From Theocolax elegans (lineage: Eukaryota; Arthropoda; Insecta; Hymenoptera; Cerocephalidae), in NCBI GenBank assembly GCA_026168455.1, contig CM047425.1, positions 85,625,580-85,689,579 of the forward strand: DNA of 64,000 nucleotides. Reading direction: 5' to 3'. The position numbers were made by a program, and so were the translations under genes. Numbering within the stretch: the stretch's first letter is position 1; every line of letters starts with the position of its first letter. A model generated the notes under the pieces. That model was not told the origin of the DNA. It searched no databases and saw nothing but the letters and a program-made list of their open reading frames with translations. Positions 11,515-22,956 of the stretch are shown piece by piece.

Positions 11515-12372
11515 ATTTTCAGTTTAGACCCACCTACAACAACTCCCTTTTTCCCTTTCCCCTACACATGCTAACTAACAACTTCGTCTCGTTTACACAT
11601 CAAATTCAGATTCTAACTGACCGCTGAGCGCGACACACACACCCTTTATGTATCGATTTAGTTTTTAAAGGTAAACTGTAACTTATTCTAAATAAATAAG
11701 TATTGTTTTAAAAACACTGTCCACCAATTTGTTTATTTTATTTAACCGAGTTGTGCAATATTAATTTGGCGCACAACAGGGACTTATCCAGTTAAGTCTC
11801 ACCATAAGTTTTTGGTCCTTCGAGCCGGATACAGTGGCAAAGCATTCACAGTTTACGCTAAATCGCTACACTATTTGTCGTGAAAGTGTATCTACAGTGC
11901 AAATCATTGTTTGTGGTTCTTTATTCAACTGCATAAAATCTTTATTAAGCGTACAAATCATACATAAGCAGCATAAATCATTGTGTGAAGATTTTCAACA
12001 CTAATTCAAGAATCACGCTTATTTCATTGAATCTCAATTGAAATTACTCAACTACAATTATCAGCATTTGTGAAATAAAAGAAAAAAACATCATCGACAA
12101 ATACATCATACATTGATGCAAGAAGTATCAATTATATTGGCTGCAAAATCATCAAACTCTCATCGTGGATTCAAGAGGAATCTACACATTCTGAAGGAAG
12201 TATCTACACTCATTCAAGGAAGTTCGTATCCCAATTCATCTACACCGTGCGCATCTTTATTCATCAAACTACCATCAACAATCAACTATAAACATTTGTT
12301 TAAGTAAGTTCATCTATATCGAATCGCTAATTTCCTTACCTCTTCCTATCTCAAATTAATTTTATAAAAAAA

Positions 12373-13641
12373 ATGGCTGAAACCGGAATAAAAGAGTTAA
12401 AATTAAAACGCGGAAATTTAAAAAGACAGTTAACTAATTTTTCAAAATTTTTTGATTCAATAAATAATCCATCTGAAGATTATGAAGAAGTCCAATTGCG
12501 TTTTGAAGACATAGAGAATATTTTACAAAATTTGAAAACATTCATTTAAGTTTAACGTTAATTGAAGAAAAAGAGGAAAATGAAGCTTATAGAGATGAGT
12601 TTGAAAATGCATTTTTTAACATTCGTAAGCGGGTTCGACAATTTTTAAAATCAAATACTCCATCTACTGATGCAGATGCGAATACAGTTGTTTCAGTTCC
12701 ACTGGCAGGAAATCATTCAAATGTGCGTCTTCCAAAAATCGATTTGCCTTCGTTTAGCGGAGCATACGATACATGGCTATGTTTTTACGATACCTTTAAA
12801 TCGATGGTTCATAACAAAACTAATATATCGAATATCGAGAAGTTGCATTACTTACGATCTTGTTTAAAAGGCGAAGCCGCATCAGTTATTCAGTCCTTAG
12901 AAACGTCTGAGGAAAATTATACAATTGCATGGGATTTATTAGTCGATAGATACGATAATAAACGCGTTATTGTAAAAAATCATTTACGTTTACTTCTTGG
13001 TCAAGCATCATTTACAAAAGAAAGTGCATCAAATGTCAGAAATCTGTTAGATAACATAAATACACATACACGAGCTTTAATTGCTCTAGGTTCATCTGAA
13101 ACTTGGGACGATATTTTAATCTATTGTTTAACTGCAAAGTTAGATTCAATCACTCACCAAGAGTGGGAAAGTCAATTACTACTAAAGAATTGCCAAAATT
13201 AAATCAATTTATCGATTTTTTGAATACACGTTGTCAAATCTTAGAAGCAACTAATTTACAAGTCTCAAATTCATCAATTTACATAGGAAAAATGTTTTAA
13301 ATGTTACACAAAAAAGGATTACTGTAATTTTTGTAAAGGTGAACATAGAATTTTTATGTGTGATAAATTCTTGAAAAAGACAACTGGTGACAGACTTGAA
13401 TTTGCGAAAAAGGAAAAACTTTGTTTTAATTGTTTACGAAAGGGTCATAGTAATGAAAAATGTCTCTGCAGGCCATGCAAAAAATGCGATAAAAAACATC
13501 ACACATTATTACATTTAGATAAACAGATAAGGCCTACTGTTGAAAATGCAGCAACTCCAAATACCTCTTTAATTAATCATTTACAAGTAAATTGTACAGG
13601 TGAGATTTTATTAGCTACTGCTCAAATTGTTTTCCTTGATA
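12373..13641 (+). pseudogene. BEL/Pao gag, frameshifted
   Basis: Begins at ATG 12373 (MAETGIKELKLKRGNLKRQ), a typical coiled N-terminus for BEL gag, and stops at a frameshift near 12545. Coding resumes in another frame through the DUF1759 capsid-like domain (LPKIDLPSFSGAYDTW at about 12733, then LRSCLKGEAA). A second frameshift lies near 13190. Cys/His fingers follow at about 13300-13520 (CNFCKGEHRIFMC, CFNCLRKGHSNEKC). At least three frame breaks show it is inactive. Family assignment rests on these motifs. Confidence 0.8.
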
Positions 13642-14404
13642 AATACAACAATAAAAAATAGCTCGCGTTGTTTTAGACTGTGGAGCTCAAGCTCATTTCA
13701 TAACTGAAAGATTTGCAAATTTGCTAAAATTAAAACAAAATAAAACACATATTCCAGTATCTAGTTTAAATGCAACTGAAACAAAAATTAATAGTACAGT
13801 AACCGCAAAAATTTCGTCACTTTTTAGTAATTATGAAAAAGAAATCTCTTTATTAGTAGTGCCACAAATTACAAATCCATTACCTTCTCAGCAAATTAAT
13901 ATAAATCGTTTAAACTTGCCTCAAAATTTACCATTGGCTGATCCTTCTTTTTATAAAACTACAGAATAGATGCTCTTATTGGGGCCGAAATATTTTACAA
14001 AATTTTATGTATCGGTCAAATTCCGATACAAAATCAAGATGCAGTGTTACAAAAAACAAAATTTGGATGGGTTGTTGCTGGTAATATACAAAATCAATGC
14101 TTAAAAACTAACATTTCTTGTAATTTAGTTACAAACACGATAGTTCGCGATATTTCAAAATTCTGGGAGCTTGAAGAAACTCCAGAAGTAAAATATTTTT
14201 CAGACATTGACATGAAAGTCGAACAACATTATTTAGACACTGTGACGAGAGACGAGACTGGACGATATACTGTAAAATTGCCTTTTAATGAAAACAAAAA
14301 TAAACTAGGTGAATCATATCCTCTTGCTGTTAAACGTTTTTATTCATTAGAAAGAAAATTGGACAAAAATCTAGAATTAAAGCAACAATACATTGATTTC
14401 ATGC
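13642..14404 (+). pseudogene. BEL/Pao protease and pol start, truncated
   Basis: DUF1758-type aspartic protease: VVLDCGAQAHFITE near 13670 holds the catalytic-Asp region (D-C-G instead of the usual D-S/T-G), followed by the flap region and a DALIGAEIFY motif near 13969-14000 after an in-frame stop. LQKTKFGWVVAG at 14044 and a pol linker (FWELEETPEV...YSLERKLDKN) follow, ending at YIDFM. The expected reverse transcriptase is missing because the sequence switches to gypsy gag at 14405. Confidence 0.75.
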
Positions 14405-16055
14405 GAGTAGAGCCTCAAGCAACGATGAACGTCGTGAAGCTGTACGGAGAGACGTACTCATAAACGTCAGTCCAACCGTAAACTCGACGACCGAGCACAG
14501 CCGGAAATTCCGGAGCAAGGTCACAGAGAGAGGTCGGACAGACGTAGAGAAAGGCCTCGAGAGAAACGTGCGGTGGCTACTTGCGATCAGTATACTCAGA
14601 CGGATTCGTCCGATGGGTATCAGTCTGATCGCAAACCTGCTCGTAGGAGACCCGATTCTCGTAGGGCGGCTGAAGGCCGACAAGAGAGTAGGAATCCGTC
14701 TACCAGCAGGCGTAGGAGTTCCCGGACGGATAATAGAGACGACCGTCGGGAAAGAGATTCCTACGAAGCCAGGCCAAGGTATCGCGAAGACGATAACCGA
14801 AGGCACGATCGGATAGGGTGCGCACGAGAGCTGCGTATCTGGAACATGTCCTTTGATGGTGAGACCAAAAAGGACGCGGAAGAGTTTCTGAACCGTTTAC
14901 ACGACTTCAGAAATGACAACGAGTTCTCAGATCGCAGGATGTTTAGTGCCCTGCCCAATGTGTTTCTCAAAATCAGCTCTGTTCTGGTATAGAACAGTTC
15001 AGCCATCTCTTCGAGATTGGCGTGATTTTGAGATCGAGTTCCTAAATGAGTATGGCCGTATAATAAATGACGAAGATTTACTCATGGAACTTCGATCAAG
15101 AACACAAAATGAGGGAGAAAAGGCTACGACGTTCTTGAATTGTTTCAGAGCGATCGTAAATAAGTTTAAATGCCCTCCCTCATTAGAACAACAAGTAAAG
15201 ATGGCCTACTCGCAGATGAGGCCAGATTACTGTAGGTACATACCAGTACGACAAATCAGGAATTTCTCTGATTTGACAAGCTACAGTAAAGCGTACTCCA
15301 GTTCCAACGTTAAGCGCGAGAAGCTCGTACCAGAAGCTTTTCCGAAACAGAGTGGTGGAGCACGAGTTTCGGGTAAGGTGGCGACTGTTACCGAAAAGAG
15401 TAAGGATGAGTCTTCTCATTCAGATAAACAGTCGTCGAAGAAAACTATTAAGAAGAAGAGCAAGAAAAGTGCGAAAAACTCGCCAAACTCTTCTTCAAGC
15501 GAATACGAAGCAGCCGCTGTGTACGGTACTTCCAACGTCGCTAATAGTTTTCAGAAACGATACGGCAAGTCGAATAATGGAGTGAATGCCCCCAATTCGA
15601 AATCCGTATTGTACGTGCCTGTTTCTCAACAGTCACCTGGGCAACAAAAACAGAGCTCGGGCAAAAGAGAAAGACGTGCTTTGACGAATTCTCAACTGCC
15701 TCATCAAAACGTTTTTGTCCCACAAATGGCACAAAACCTGGTGAGGTATGTGCAACCACAGGCGACGGCAGTAAATCCAACAAACCTGAGCACCAACTTT
15801 GTCGGCGTGTGTTTCACATGCCAAAAAATCGGTCATAGGTCGTCGGATTGCCCGAGCCGAACATGCTACCGATGCGGAAACATTGGACACTCCGCTAAGC
15901 AGTGCTCTACCGAATTGGTAGCAAAGGAGTGCCAGCTGTGTGGAACTAGTGGCGTTACACTCCAAACATGTCCTAACTGCGTCAGGTTCCTTCAAAACGT
16001 GGGAAACCTGAACGCAGGGCACCCGAGCTGCCCCGGGCGCCCTGCAGTGCAGTAA
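14405..16055 (+). pseudogene. gag: Gag copy 2 (partial, frameshifted)
   Basis: Repeats gag copy 1 from base 9876 onward: 14405-16007 matches 9876-11508 with about eleven substitutions by eye, a 1-bp loss near 14437, a 1-bp insertion near 14965 and an in-frame 30-bp deletion near 15296. It lacks the N-terminal 370 residues and has a CAG-to-TAA-type stop near 14461. The capsid and both zinc knuckles are present in the frame 14913-16055. Beyond 16007 it continues into sequence absent from copy 1 (through a GC-rich hairpin GCAGGGC...GCCCTGC) to a TAA, presumably the native gag end. Confidence 0.85.
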
Positions 16056-17842
16056 GTAAACCGCATGGTTTACAAGGACAAGAGATGTTTGACAAGGGCA
16101 TTATTGAACCGAGTGCGAGTGATTGGTCAGCTGCTCCGGTCATCGTTCGCAAGGACGAAGGAAGTTATCGCTTCTGTATCGATTTTCGAGACCTTAATGC
16201 AGTCACAAAACGTGATTCTTATCCAATTCCTAATATGGATACCATATTGGATAAGCTGCATATTGCAAGGTATATATCGAAATTGATCTTAAGAAAGCGT
16301 ACTTCCAAATATTAATGGCCGAGGCGAGCCGGCATTATACTGCATTTGCTGTACCAGGGTCGGGGCTGTGGCAGTTCACGAGAATGCCCTTTGGCCTCAT
16401 GAATGCTCCTATGACTTTTGCACGGCTTATAGATGCAATTTTCGGGCCTAAGGTGGAACCTCATGTGTTTGGTTACCTAGACGACTTGATCGTCATTACC
16501 GAAACTTTTGAGGACCATCTAAAATGTCTCGAATACGTACTAAGGACGTTGAATGACGCTGGACTCGAAGTGAATCGAGAGAAGTGTGAGTTTTGTTGTT
16601 CCAGTGTAACGTTCCTTGGGTACAAATTGGACGCGGACGGCTTGAGGCCTGATGAGGAACGAGTCACTCCAGTCCTTAACTACCCTACCCCTCGTAATGT
16701 CAAACAGCTGAGATCCTTTCTCGGGATGGTAGGCTGGTACTCTCGATTCATTAATCGAGAAGCTGACATTAAAGCACCCCTTACCAAGTTGCTGCGTAAA
16801 GACCAGGCTTGGGATTGGGGCGAAGAGCAGGAGGAGGCGTTTCATCAGCTTAGAGTTGCGTTAGCTGAAGCGCCTGTATTAGCCCGTCCAGACTTTTCTA
16901 AGATGACTTAGCAATAGGTGCGGTGTTGACGCAACTGGACGACGAGGGTTTCGAGCATCCGATTGTCTACGTCAGCCGATTATTAAATCGCGCTGAATGT
17001 AATTACATGACAACGGAAAAAGAATGCTTGGCTCTCATTTGGGCTATTAAGAGATTGAGACCATACATTGAGGCCTATCGATTTACGGCTGTGACCGACT
17101 ATAGTGCTCTCATATGGCTCAAAAATCTCAAGGAGCCGTCGGGTAGGTTAGCACGATGGATACTTGAAATGCAGCAATGGGACTTTGAAATAGTGCATAA
17201 GAAAGGAGCCTTGCACTATGTCCCAGACGCGCTTTCTCGTGCCATCAACCCAGACCCCGACGAAGAAGAGATTGCCTCGTTCGAAGTAATTACAGACCCA
17301 TGGTATATCGCTAGATTAAACGATGTACGCTCATGCCCTCGAAGATTTCCGGAGTGGAAAATTGAGGATGATATGCTATATCGTTTTACAAGCGGTAAAC
17401 TCCTGGACTCTGTATCAGAACGAGAGGAAGGCTGGCGTCTTGTGCTACCCTTAGAGCAGAGGAACCGAGTTCTAGTAGATTCTCATTTCCACCCAGCTAT
17501 GGGTCACATGGGAATTGAAAAAACTTACGAACGCGTTGCAAGAAATTATTATTGGCCAGGTATCTACCACGATACCCACCAATTTGTCTTACGGTGTCTG
17601 ATATGCCAGAACTATAAGACGTCTCAAGCAGGTCCTCAAGGCTTATGATTTAAATTGGCCGTACACTTTCCTAAGGTGCGTAAGGCATGTCCGCTAAACT
17701 GGCACCAAAGTATGACAGACCCTTTGAAGTTAAAGAAGTACTATCTCCAGTAGTTCTGAGACTAGAAGACTCTGGTCGGAAACGGACCGAGGTACACATA
17801 TCCGTTGTGAAGAGATATGTACCACCTCGGGTTGCCATGTAA
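16056..17842 (+). pseudogene. pol: Gypsy pol remnant: RT, RNase H, HHCC finger; no protease or integrase core
   Basis: Reverse transcriptase starts near 16085 (FDKGIIEPS...FCIDFRDLN), shifts frame near 16275, and continues in 16315-16911 with LPFGL-type motif MPFGLMNAP and active site YLDD. A deletion near 16908 removes the segment that should carry the first RNase H aspartate. RNase H resumes at 16923 (TTEKECLALIWAI, VTDYSAL, PDALSR). The HHCC integrase finger (HFHPAMGHMG...CLICQ) ends at about 17640; the DDE core is absent and the sequence jumps to the pol C-terminus (VVKRYVPPRVAM, stop 17840-17842). No protease lies between gag and RT. Clearly inactive. Confidence 0.85.
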
Positions 17843-17856
17843 AGCGGTAGGGAAAA

Positions 17857-18600
17857 CGCTCGAGGCGGACAAAAATCTATCCGGTGCGATATAGTTTTTC
17901 CGGCTAAGAAAAGGCGCGTGAGGCGCACAGCCGTCGAGTTCCGGATTATCCTCGCGAGGTGTACCGCGAGTGATCTGGTGAGTGAGTAGGACGGGAAGTA
18001 TGTAAGTGAGTGCGGACGCGGTTCGCGAGGCACTCGACGCGGCACAGGGCCGCGTCTCCAACACCACTGCCGACGTCGGTCCTCCGTTGCCCAGGAGGAC
18101 ACAGGGACACGGATCGGCTGGGCCATCCACGGGGCGCATCCCGGTAAGTCTCATTTGTATTACCGCGCGTTCCCCCCATTACCCCGAGTGTATGTGTGAG
18201 TGTACATCGGGAGTGTATTCGGGTACGCCGGTACCCGAATAGCGGAGATCGGGGCAAAGTCAACCGCAGGCGAGGATCTCGTTCCGGTCACGAGGCCTGG
18301 ATGGCCAATTGTTAATACATTAAAATAAATGCTTCTTTTATTTTTATTCTAATTCTGAGTATTTATTGTTCTCCCCGTTCCCGCCGACATCCTTTAATTT
18401 TTATTTCGTGTTGAGGCAAGGAGGATTGCCCGAATCCTCCACACCGATCGTCCCAGCAAACTCGTGTTCCTGGCGACAGCCCGCAGTTCCCGCTAACAAA
18501 ATTAAATAATTGTGTACGCGGTATTGGGCAACGCGGCCCAACGGTTTTATTAATTGCATAATATAATTAAAATCACCGGGTACGCGAATACCACGTCACA
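17857..18600 (+). repeat. 3' LTR of the gypsy element, truncated
   Basis: 744 bp aligned to 5318-6104 of the 5' LTR. The first 243 bp, including the TGTGAC start, are missing, and a 43-bp internal segment (near 18285) is deleted. The outer end CCACGTCACA is intact and followed by ACTT. No complete polypurine tract remains before it (residual AAGCGGTAGGGAAAA). Confidence 0.9.
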
Positions 18601-19416
18601 ACTTGTAGTAGAAGCTGTGCTCGAACTTGGTCTCTAATAAGTTTCTAATTCTTGACTACTCAAAGGAGTTCCTGCATTTTGTTGAATCACTGTCATCCCT
18701 TCAGCCGAACAAGTTCTTTTAACTTGTAGCGTATCAACAAGTTTTACGCAAAACTTATCTGTGCTATCCTTTTGCAGCGAGCAACCATCTTTTTAATTTT
18801 GTTCCATCGTCTCTAGATTTATAATATACAAAAAAATTATTTACAATGACACATAAAAAGTAAATAGTTAATATGTAATAAAACATATGAATAATATAGG
18901 AACATAGAATATGATGAATGTTGAAAGGTAGTATTTTGTCCTGCTAATGTGGTTTTCATTTTTGTCAATTCATTTATATGTTTCTGACGTTTGATAGATT
19001 TAGTCATTTGCTAGATTGAAAGGTGAAATTCCATCGATGTTAATTACTAACTCCAAAGTATCTGTATCGTGTAGCTGAATTTGAATATTTTTTTGTAACT
19101 AACTTTGTAGACCATAATATGTAAATTTTCCTTTAGATCCATCGCACACTGCCATACTCTCAATTTTTTGAATTTTCTTTTCACATTTTAAGAGAGTTTT
19201 AGCATGCTTGGGTAGCATAGGTAGAACTCTACGTCTCAAAATTTTGAGGAGAGCATCAACTGTGCTATGAGGTACACAGTGCACCACTGCCCATTCTTGC
19301 AGCTCTTCTATTTCTGTTGACTCTTTATATAAAAACTCAGTATCTTCACATACACTGTCACCACTTGAACTTAAATACTCACTATTAACAGAAAAGTCAT
19401 CAATTTTATTAATCAA

Positions 19417-20619
19417 TCATTTTTATTATAAATTTTATTGTTTTGATACCATAAAATTTTAATTTAACTTAAGTAAACTTATTTGCTATTTGTTTATGTT
19501 TATTTTATTTATTTAAACAAAAAAACTAATTATTTCAATACGCGCGCGCTAATACCAAAAAGGATTCCTAATATATTATCTTTCGCCCATCAATTTAGTT
19601 CTATAAAATTTACTTAAATTTCATTTATTCGACTATTTTATATAAGATTACACAAACATAATACTCGTATAATCAATAAAAAAAATGAAATTCATATTTT
19701 AAATCATATAAAAATAGCACGCATCCGCCTTGCGTCTAATTGCGCGTAATGTCAGTTTGTTGGTCGAGGTATACGTGGGGCAGGACGCGTGCCTCACCAA
19801 GCTGGCCCACGCTAGAGGGGAGAAAGCCCGGGCTTTGTACTCGAAATTTGAGATATAATGCGCATTTACAATACTAGTGCGCGCGCAATTTAAAACGGAA
19901 TTATTTTTTTGTTATTCATTTTTATCCGGGAATCTTTACATAAATGGGCAGGTAAATTCTTCATATTTTAGTACAGCTATTACAGTAAATGTATTGAACA
20001 TTTTAGACTCAGATTTTTCAGTATATTTTTACTTTGCACGTGAATACATGGTTTCATGGAATACATTTTTTTTTCTTTGAATGTATTTCTGACTAACGAG
20101 TAGGACTTCTTATGACGGGCGTATACTGTCGATGTAGTGCATCCTTGATGGCACAATGCATATTCCTGAGGTTTTTAAAACCTAAATATTGCAGGAATAA
20201 CGGTTTCAAATGTTTTAAAACTGTACTGTGCTATCAGGGGTGCTTCTTCTTTCGCAGTTTAAGTATAACACCATATGCATTTCATCGCGATACTACGGTG
20301 AACTCTGTCGTTGATTCGTTTGTGTAATTCTTTGTTATTATTACTGCTTATCATTTATAATGGTACAATTACTAATTTGCTAATGATTAATGTTCCAAGT
20401 GATGTAGTACTTTATTAAGTAGTTTGATTCCGTTGATAATAATGATCGTTATAATCGTAACAATCAATATCATTAGATGTAAAATCCCTCAAGCAACAAG
20501 TGTTAGGTTTACATTAGGACAAAAAAGTCATATCTTAATTGAGAAGACAAATTATTAACGAAAAACCCGCTTTCCCATGACCTTCTTGAAATGAATGTAC
20601 GACGATAAGACTCAGGAAT
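19417..20619. other. Upstream region of the DUF4806 gene with a CpG-richer island
   Basis: 19700-19890 is GC- and CpG-richer than its surroundings and could hold the promoter or 5' UTR of the minus-strand gene. A TCAGT initiator-like site lies on the plus strand near 19751. 20100-20330 is moderately GC-rich with no convincing frame. Confidence 0.35.
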
Positions 20620-20621
20620 GA

Positions 20622-21151
20622 CCCTAGTAGAAATTTGAATCTAAGAACTAGAAATTAAACATTGGTATTAAATACCTTGTAATGAAACGCTTTTTCACCC
20701 ATTTTTTTAACACTTAATAGAATGACCATAACCTCTCAAGACATTCGAATAATGTTTCCAGCTTTCCGGTGGCAGTAAACTTCAAAATTTCTGTAGTTTC
20801 GGATGGATTTTTAATGTTTTCGTCTGATTTACAACTAATTTCTGTTATATTTCCAGTATTTACGAAAATAAATGTGATTTTATTATATTTTTCACTTGTC
20901 CATGTTTAATAGACATTTAATAGCACATAATTAGACTCAAATTTGATCTATGTTTATAAGCTAAAAATGAGCTTAAAACAGAATATAAGTTATATTTTAG
21001 TCTATTTAATGGTTAAAAATTGGGAGAAAAAGCGTTTCACCGGGAGGATAAAAATGGGCACATTTTTCGCCTAATTTTCACCCATTTTTCGACCATTCTA
21101 TTTAGAATATCTATTTATTACCTATTTAATGGAATACGATTTCTACTAGGG
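20622..21151. mobile_element. MITE, CCCTAGTAGAAA family, copy 1
   Basis: 530 bp with terminal inverted repeats CCCTAGTAGAAAT / ATTTCTACTAGGG, flanked by GA on both sides (20620-20621 and 21152-21153). Shares most of its length with 42333-42739. No transposase frame. A 2-bp duplication that is not TA is unusual; I leave the superfamily open. Confidence 0.85.
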
Positions 21152-21364
21152 GATGGATGTGATTAAATAAATGCAATATTTTTTTTATATACAATTTAAT
21201 GATTTTATTTTTTTATTTCCATGAATATTCCGACTAACAGTAAGTTACCGTATAAAAGCGAGTAACACTGCAACGTATTCAGAAAATGTTATAAGCTATA
21301 CACACTGTATTAAAATCTATACAGAAATAACCAAGTCTGCTATTTTTTAACAATGTAACTGCAG

Positions 21365-21457
21365 GTGCGGCGCTTCAATTTCCCTGGAATGGGAGTCCTT
21401 TGTTGATCTTTAGAGATAAGATCATTAAGGAGACGATTTGCGTGATGGTTAGATATG
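21365..21457 (+). other. Possible orphan exon
   Basis: A GC-richer patch after CTGCAG and before TAT|GTAAGTG. One frame is open across it (AALQFPWNGSPLLIFRDKII near its middle). I do not recognise it and see no partner exons; it may be a gene relic or chance. Confidence 0.2.
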
Positions 21458-22338
21458 TAAGTGTATTTTTGGACTAATACTGGACATGAACTTCCCTGAA
21501 TGCACTTATACAAATATACCCCTTTTTCGTAGGGTCTCTACACGATTACACCTAACTCGCGACAATGCACTGAAAAAATATATAGGCCATTAAAAGAGTA
21601 ACACAAAAACGGAAGTGAACATAGATTGTTCTCAATTATTCGTAGTAGATGCGGCGGTTTATCGCTATTATCTTTTAAATAAAAAATCTCTTTCAAATAT
21701 AAATTTATAAATAAGGAGATAAGTACGTGTCTCAGCCTTAACATATAAGAAATTTTTTTAGTAAATACATCCTTGAAGGTAAGCGTGATTTTTAGACAAT
21801 GTTTACTTAAATTGTTCGTAATAATAATATATTGGATAATTCTTTATGTTTTATTGTCCCTATAAATTTACAAATTCTAAATAATTTTTAATTGTCCCGA
21901 ATTATGACTATTTTACGCAAAACCTGTGAATTCTATATATGTAAAAAACATATTTGAGAAGTGCATTTTTGTCAGTAAGGCGAAATATAAAATTTTGGGA
22001 ATCATTTTATGTTGTGCAAATAATAATTCCTTGATACAATGTGCACAAAATACGATTCTGTGCACAGTTCGTTTTTAAAAATCGCATTTACACCCTCTGT
22101 ATCAAAATATATATTGTTCGATACACGTGATGTGCAAGATGATTTTTAACTCATTTTGTCTATATCTACACTGATTACCATTTATGATAGTATACGAAGG
22201 ACACTAATGCACTTTCATAATGTTTACCACTATTTTTAGACGAAATATCTGTAATATCTGTATATATATATATATCAGATCTGTCAGAATCTGTATGTAA
22301 CAGATATTTTTACAAATAAGCTATGAATTTTTACTAAC

Positions 22339-22956
22339 AAAGGGAGTACTTATCTCTGGGAAACAGATATTTACTAAACCCTAGAATATGATTTCTATTA
22401 TAAAAAATGCAATATAAAGAAAGCCGAAATTTCATGTATCAATGCCCGTTTTTTACGATAGTTATAAGAAAATAACGAGAAATTCATCCAAAAAAGCCCT
22501 TGACTTATTTGGTTGCTAATAACACAAATATAAATAAAGATATAGAATTAAACTCAAGTTCAGAAGAAAATTTAGATCGAATAGATTGGATTACACAAAA
22601 AAGCATAAATATCTTAAATTGGCGAGAAGTTATAGAAGACATAAGAATTAGACGAAATTTAACGAAAATTTAGTATTAAAATTTTACGAATTTTTAGACC
22701 AAAATATTAATATATTCTTATTTCTTTAATATCTTTTAACCTAAATTAATATATTTGAGCGTCTTTTTTTTAATTCGATCTACTCAATCTGGACTTTCTT
22801 CTGAACTTAAATTTGAAAGTATATCTTTATTTTCTTAAAGTCAAGGGTTTTTTTTAATATATTTTCGAAAATTCCGACTTTCATATTTTTATAGTAAAAA
22901 TCATATCGTAGAGTTTAGTAAATATCAGTTCCCCAGAGGTTAACTACTCCCCTTTT
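22339..22956. mobile_element. Inverted-repeat element with a coding-like core
   Basis: The left end AAAGGGAGTACTTATCTCTG and the right end (reverse complement AAAAGGGGAGTAGTTAACCT) extend as an imperfect 75-bp inverted repeat that includes GATATTTACTAAA. Inside, about 22515-22673 reads as an acidic-then-basic peptide ending in TAG (SSSEENLDRIDW...REVIEDIRIRRNL), possibly a transposase relic. No clear target duplication was found. Confidence 0.6.

Larger units (their letters stand above)
11509..14404 (+). mobile_element. BEL/Pao retrotransposon 5' half, trapped between gag copies
   Basis: Starts where gag copy 1 stops matching copy 2 and ends at a GAG microhomology shared with gag. 11509-11766 looks like the downstream part of an LTR: an arthropod initiator TCAGT at 11519-11523, AATAAA signals near 11690, and a TGTGCA end near 11755. 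A primer-site-like TGG follows at 11767. Further on is GGTCCTTCGAGCCGGA, a leader motif I associate with BEL elements. Gag, protease and the beginning of pol follow; reverse transcriptase, integrase and 3' LTR are absent. AT-rich codons contrast with the surrounding gypsy genes. Confidence 0.8.
5075..18600 (+). mobile_element. Chimeric Ty3/gypsy LTR retroelement carrying a BEL/Pao fragment
   Basis: A 13.5-kb insertion bounded by ACTT duplications. Order: 5' LTR 5075-6104; primer site 6107-6122; leader 6123-8763; gag copy 1 to 11514; BEL/Pao fragment 11509-14404; gag copy 2 14405-16055; degraded pol to 17842; truncated 3' LTR 17857-18600. The LTR ends are the inverted pair TGTGAC/GTCACA. Gypsy identity comes from the gag zinc knuckles, the YLDD reverse transcriptase, the RNase H and the HHCC integrase finger. 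Protease and the integrase catalytic core are missing, so the copy cannot be autonomous. Its coding regions are GC-richer than the AT-rich host DNA. The aligned LTR parts differ at about 11 of 744 positions by eye, so it is not brand new. Confidence 0.9.
4166..19416 (-). pseudogene. DUF4806-type gene, interrupted by LTR retroelement
   Basis: Read on the minus strand. Exon 1 (19416 to about 19104) has the motif pattern LxxWA..H..H..LLxILRR...LPxxAKTLL. A second segment (about 18830 to 18601) is cut by the retroelement and resumes at 5070 to 4926. Further exons are 4839-4610, 4526-4349 and 4272-4166, ending at TAG. Splice sites are canonical (GTGAG, GTACGT, GTAAG donors; TTTTAG, TTTCAG, TTATAG acceptors), and the phases of the four C-terminal exons join cleanly. 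The C-terminal exons match my knowledge of the insect DUF4806 domain (LPINSMQAFNKFDNKL near its start); its molecular function is unknown. Defects: an in-frame TAG at 18634-18636, unclear joining of exon 1 to exon 2, and a 13.5-kb insertion. Probably a pseudogene, although the C-terminal exons stay open. Confidence 0.7.
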
